Shown: piece by piece, positions 59,940-64,000 of the stretch | Layout: each line of letters opens with the position of its first letter | Numbering within the stretch: position 1 is the stretch's first letter | Origin: Bettongia penicillata ogilbyi | Lineage: Eukaryota > Chordata > Mammalia > Diprotodontia > Potoroidae | NCBI GenBank assembly: GCA_023548195.1 | Contig: JAJHZJ010000014.1 | Location: 16,158,718-16,222,717, forward strand | Reading direction: 5' to 3' | Length of the DNA stretch: 64,000 nt | The notes under the pieces: model-generated | Database searches by the model: none | Seen by the model: only the letters and a program-made list of their open reading frames with translations | What the model was told of the DNA's origin: nothing | Made by a program: the position numbers and the translations under genes

Positions 59940-60310
59940 ACCCCCACTGGAATGGTTCTGCATCCTGGTTCTACTCCTTTCACTCAGCATCAGTTCATAT
60001 AAATCCTTCCAGGCCTCTCTGAAGTCTTCTTGTTCATCATTTCTTATAGCACAATAGTGTGTCATTACATTCATATACCACAACCATTGATGGGCATCCC
60101 CTTGATTTCCAGTTCTTGGCCACCACAAAGAGAGCTGCTATAAATATTTTTGTACATATGGGACCCTTTCACATTTTTATGATCTCTTTGGGATACAGTC
60201 CTAGAAGTGATATTGCTGGGTCAAAGGGTATGCACATTTTTGTAGCCCTTTGGGCATAGTTCCAAATTGCTCTCCAGAATGATTGGATCAGCTCACAGTT
60301 CCACCAACTA
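59940..60310 (-). mobile_element. L1 3' end, minus orientation
   Basis: TTCACTCAGCATCAGTTCAT, TATAGCACAATAGTGTGTCA, CACAAAGAGAGCTGCTATAA and TCACAGTTCCACCAAC are the antisense of the L1 terminus at 38490-38900. Confidence 0.85.
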
Positions 60311-60377
60311 GACTCTGATTTACACTGATATCAATAAGCATTCTGTCCAATCTGTATTGGAAAATTGTCAAGCAGAG

Positions 60378-60516
60378 TCACTAGGAGTCACTTAGGAGAC
60401 AAGAGTGAAATGAAGCAGTATCTTCAAGCAGCTTGCAATATTCCTTCACAAAGGGACTCTTGTTGCAATCGTTATGGTTCTTGTTGAATAAAGAAGTGAA
60501 CGCTGCAAAATGATAA
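60378..60516 (-). other. Unassigned exon-like frame with acceptor
   Basis: On the minus strand, TTATCATTTTGCAG is followed by a frame reading FTSLFNKNHNDCNKSPFVKE, then YCKLLEDTASFHSCLLSDS and a stop at about 60378. Composition looks protein-like and the acceptor is good. I do not recognise the protein. It could be a terminal exon, a processed fragment or chance. Confidence 0.25.
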
Positions 60517-61690
60517 AGAACAAGCATAGTTCCAAAAAAAAAAAAACCACAACCTTTGCAAAGGTGTGAGGTCCACAATTGCATATTGCACATATTTTCA
60601 GACTTTATTAGTTATGCCCTTTTTATTCTTTTTAAGTTTAAAATACAGTTTGTAAGGGATAGTTTGATAGGGAGGTGAGATAATGGTGGAAATTATAATG
60701 ATGTAATAAAAGACATCGATATCAATTTACTAAAAAAAACTGGAGGATGAAAAAGTGTACAGTCAAATGTGTTAAGCAACTTTGAATGAGAATAGTGGTA
60801 TTAAAAATAAGGAAACTAGGAGAAATGAATTTTGGAGGGAAGATGATGAATTCAGTTTTGGATATGCTAATTAACTAAGTCTGAGGAGCTAGTGGGAAAT
60901 TTAGGAAAAGATGTCCAGTATGTAGGCGTAAACATGGGAATGGGACTCAGTGGGGTTAATGGGGACAGAGATCAGAATTAGTTTTCCTAAACTATGCCTT
61001 CTTTTTAAATCAAGAAAGTGATCTTTTAAATGATACCAATTTGACTGAGACCTAATGGAAATAAGTACATACAAAAAAAGGTTAGTAAAGCCATGTGCAG
61101 ATTTATGGTGGGCAGAACCTGTCTCCTTCAAATATTTTGTCAAGCACTTACTTATGTGAAATTTTGATGACTATATAACTATCACTCATAATGTTTTATA
61201 GTATTTTAGACCATCTCCATTATTCTCCTATTGTTGGAAACAGTTCTCCTTTCTAATAGAGATCTATGATTTCTTTTTTCAAAGTATGTTTATGAAAACA
61301 AGGTTTTGAATGTCTGCCTTGTATCAGTAACTTTACTCACAACAGCTACATTTAGATACCACCTATATCTAACAATTTCTAAAAATGCCACAAATTTTGC
61401 TTCTCCAAGCTAGTCCCACTGTAAGTAGTTACACAACAATGACTTGTCAGATAAGGTAGTAAAATAACTCTTTCTCTAGTGTGACCAAACTGTTGGTTGG
61501 CCAGTCTTAGTGCTGCCCATTACTGCTGTTCTACCTAGACTGGAAATCTGAAGTTCATCCCACTTAACCACTGCTTTAATAGCGGCAGCCAGGTAAAACA
61601 CTAGTGTTGTTGAGAGGCAAAAGATTTCCCTAGAAAATAGAAGTTATATCAACAGCGGAGACCAGGACACATCATCTTCCTTCCTCTTAA

Positions 61691-61762
61691 TCAAAATGTT
61701 TCTTTCCACCACTCCAAGAAATCTGCAGTCTCCTTAGCGTTAATTTCTCTTTTTTTCATCAC
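61691..61762 (-). other. Unassigned short minus-strand frame
   Basis: Reads MKKREINAKETADFLEWWKE, then TF and TGA. A TATAG acceptor-like dinucleotide precedes it. The peptide looks protein-like but is too short to judge. It lies between two other exon-like minus-strand blocks (60.4 and 63.2 kb). Confidence 0.2.
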
Positions 61763-61849
61763 TATACATTATTGCTTGGTGATGCTGACAACTGATAGCC
61801 CTTCCTTCTGCCCTGTTCAAACTCCTATTTTTGGTCATTAATGAGGCCA

Positions 61850-62025
61850 GTGCGGTAGAGTCTAGTGTTAGATTTGATATCAGAGGACCTTGGTTCAGGT
61901 TCTGACTCTTGCTATTTACTATATGACTCTAGACAAATTACTTAACCTTTCCAGGCATCAGTTTCCTTATCTGTAAAAAAAAAAAAAGGTGGGGAGGAGT
62001 GGATGAGATGATCCCCTAGATTCTT
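61850..62025 (+). repeat. Marsupial SINE
   Basis: GCGGTAGAGTCTAGTGTTAG, TTGGTTCAGGTTCTGACTCT and TTCCTTATCTGTAAAAAAAA are SINE/MIR segments. Confidence 0.7.
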
Positions 62026-62029
62026 TCCA

Positions 62030-63130
62030 GTAATAACCTACTTATTAATAATCTGCTCTTCTGTTACAAATGCTAGAATAATAGTTTAGGGCCCAGCAAG
62101 AGGAAGTACTGCCAATGAGCATCTAGTTCTATATTCTAAATGCTATGTCTAATTTCAACTTTTTCCTCTGAGTTATTTTCAGAACTTAAAGGATTCTCTC
62201 TCATTTGAGAAGTAATCTTCAGAGGCCCAATAAGTTCCAAAATACAGCTAATTATCTAAACTCCTTTTAAGTAATTTAAATGAAATATTTTATGAGTATG
62301 CAATCAATCATGTAGAGAGGGGTTCTTGACATTGTCCTGAAATTGAAAAGTCCTGACATTGACATGTGGATGCATTGAGGCTGACTATAAATTGCTGAAT
62401 ACTTTTTGATCTCCAATAATAGAGTTTCCTCACTAGGAGTTCCCAACACTGTTAAAAATCTCACATCCAGCCTCCGCCATATACCTTCATAAACAATTAA
62501 GGTTCTTTTTTTTTTTAACTTGAAGATCATAGAACTCTTTCTTGATTTCATGTGTCAAAGATCACACCATGATGTTATAGCAATAGCAGTTCAAGAAATA
62601 TTATTCAAACTGAGTGCTCATTAGGGAGAATTAATCCTATTCAAAATTATAATTATATAAAATATGGTAACTGGTTCTCAAATCCAAAACAAGTATGTAG
62701 CATGAATCTGAAAAATCTGAAAGTGACTTCACAGCGTTCATAATAGCACTGATTAGGACTTAGCTATACGAGGTGCATTGTTAAAGAAATTTTTTTTACT
62801 AAAAATTAATAAGAACTATAGAGAATGTTTCAAAATAATGCAATCATTAATGCAGTCTTAATGCAGTTAAAGCATTAATAAGGGATATTTAAATAAATTT
62901 AACCTGCACTAAGACTTTTAGAATACCCTATTATGTCCTAGGTACAAAATTATGTTCTGTGTTACAAAAGTTCAGAGAGGTCATTTTCTCAAATTTTAAC
63001 TTTATCTATAGAATTAGCTGCTAAACAGACTGCATATATTTAAATAGGATTAAAGGAAGTCAAACGGCAAATAAATATTTTAATTAATTAAACTGTCACA
63101 CCTATTAAAAAATAAAACAATAAGTCAATC
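62030..63130. other. AT-rich DNA, nothing recognised
   Basis: The 91-codon minus frame at 62276-62551 has no recognised motif or splice context. Confidence 0.35.
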
Positions 63131-63136
63131 TTAATT

Positions 63137-63253
63137 CTAAAGGATCTTATACAAATGAATCTGTTCAAGAGATTCTCTATCGATGTCTTTTTCTGTATAT
63201 ACATCATAGTTCAACTGTATTTCTTCAACCCACTGGTTCAGAGGTATAGTCAC
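63137..63253 (-). CDS. Exon of an unidentified minus-strand gene (terminal or internal)
   Basis: On the minus strand CTTGTTATTTTTTTCAG is a strong acceptor. It is followed by 38 open codons beginning VTIPLNQWVEEIQLNYDVYT, then EKDIDRESLEQIHLYKIL and TAG at 63139-63137. The other two frames stop within ten codons, so only this one can code. An alternative donor GTATAAG at 63152 would make it an internal exon ending after QIH. I do not recognise the protein; it is neither TMX1 nor LRRK2. The next exon upstream would lie further right or beyond the window. Confidence 0.45.
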   Translation of the reverse strand: MTIPLNQWVEEIQLNYDVYTEKDIDRESLEQIHLYKIL

Positions 63254-63569
63254 CTGAAAAAAATAACAAGAACAAAGCTCTATAAATAAAAAATGGGGGG
63301 GAGGGGGAACCAATTATTTCTAGGCATTTTAAAAACTTATAAGAGAAATTGAGAAAAACAGATCACATTATAAATTAGAATCAAATTTTATATACGATAA
63401 TATTTTGAATGAGCTTATGTACTTACCATGATCAACATATTTGTTAGAAATGAACTTTAATTAAAATAATCATTTTTAGAACTATCATGAGATCAGAACA
63501 AAGAAAAAATGAAACACCTAGAATAAAAAACAAAAAAATCCAGGTGCACTAAATTAAATTTGAATGATT

Positions 63570-63572
<3 letters not shown>

Positions 63573-63650
<78 letters not shown>
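63573..63650 (+). repeat. (AT)n microsatellite
   Basis: Nearly 40 uninterrupted AT units. The IYIYIY-type open frame across it is an artefact. Confidence 0.97.
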
Positions 63651-63656
<6 letters not shown>

Positions 63657-64000
63657 GGGATGTGTGCCACAGCTTACAAGTCATCTGCCCTAGAAGGCCT
63701 CTCCTGAGTCCCAAGTTGTTAGCATTCTCAGACTTGAAAATATTTTTGTTACTTATTTGTACACATATTGTATACCCTTAATAGAATATAAGCTCCTTGA
63801 GTACAGGAATTATTTTGATTTTTTTTGTCCTTGTAGTAGCTTGTGGCTCAGTGCCTTGTTCATTGTAGAAACTAAAAACACTCTTTTTGAAATGAAAAGT
63901 TTAACTAGCATAGAAATAGAACTGTGTATGGTTTATTTTGCCAAGTCATTTCTACCTGGGGGTTGGGGTGTGGGGTGTTGCATGTTCACACAGGTTTATG

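Noticed and set aside
63493..63714. Minus-strand frame with an IYIYIY run
   Set aside because: It is the translation of an (AT)n microsatellite.
1..64000. CRISPR arrays, bacterial operons or toxin-antitoxin loci
   Set aside because: None; the window is vertebrate nuclear DNA. Regular repeats seen are microsatellites.

Overview
This is a window of a vertebrate nuclear genome, almost certainly a marsupial (opossum or Australian marsupial; I cannot separate these from the sequence). The evidence is AT-rich DNA packed with marsupial-type tRNA-derived SINEs, MIR-like SINEs, L1 elements whose 5' end reads GTGGAGCCAAGATGGC, an RTE LINE, LTRs and microsatellites. No prokaryotic features are present. 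Most short open frames lie in repeats.

Region by region. (1) 1-8519 is intron 1 of TMX1, which is on the minus strand. (2) 8220-8930 is a CpG island with TMX1 exon 1 (signal peptide and start of the mature protein), a YY1-type site over the start codon, and NRF1- and Sp1-like sites upstream. The catalytic thioredoxin exon and all later TMX1 exons lie outside the window. (3) 8950-22500 is repeat-filled intergenic DNA with a nearly complete minus-strand L1 (about 14.9-22.5 kb) interrupted by an RTE element. (4) About 23.0-45.0 kb on the plus strand holds the most interesting content: a row of short blocks in correct order whose translations match the LRRK2 protein. They cover human exons 6, 17, 18, 23, 24, 25, 26 and 30 (my exon numbering is from memory), with weaker candidates for exons 4/5, 7 and 22. 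Splice sites survive at several blocks, but there are frameshifts, in-frame stops, lost splice sites and inserted transposons. I read this as an intron-bearing, decayed second copy of LRRK2 (or an ancient LRRK2 paralogue) upstream of TMX1. I saw no kinase or WD40 blocks in the 19 kb that follow. (5) 45-60 kb is old ERV/LTR, L1 and SINE sequence. (6) 60.3-63.3 kb on the minus strand carries an exon-like block with a good splice acceptor and a 38-codon frame, plus two weaker fragments. I could not assign these to a gene.

Functionally, the only gene likely to be active here is TMX1, an ER membrane thioredoxin-related oxidoreductase, read leftwards from the CpG island. The LRRK2-like relic cannot encode the full protein. 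All LRRK2 comparisons were made by eye against the human protein recalled from memory, so percentages are approximate and need an alignment.
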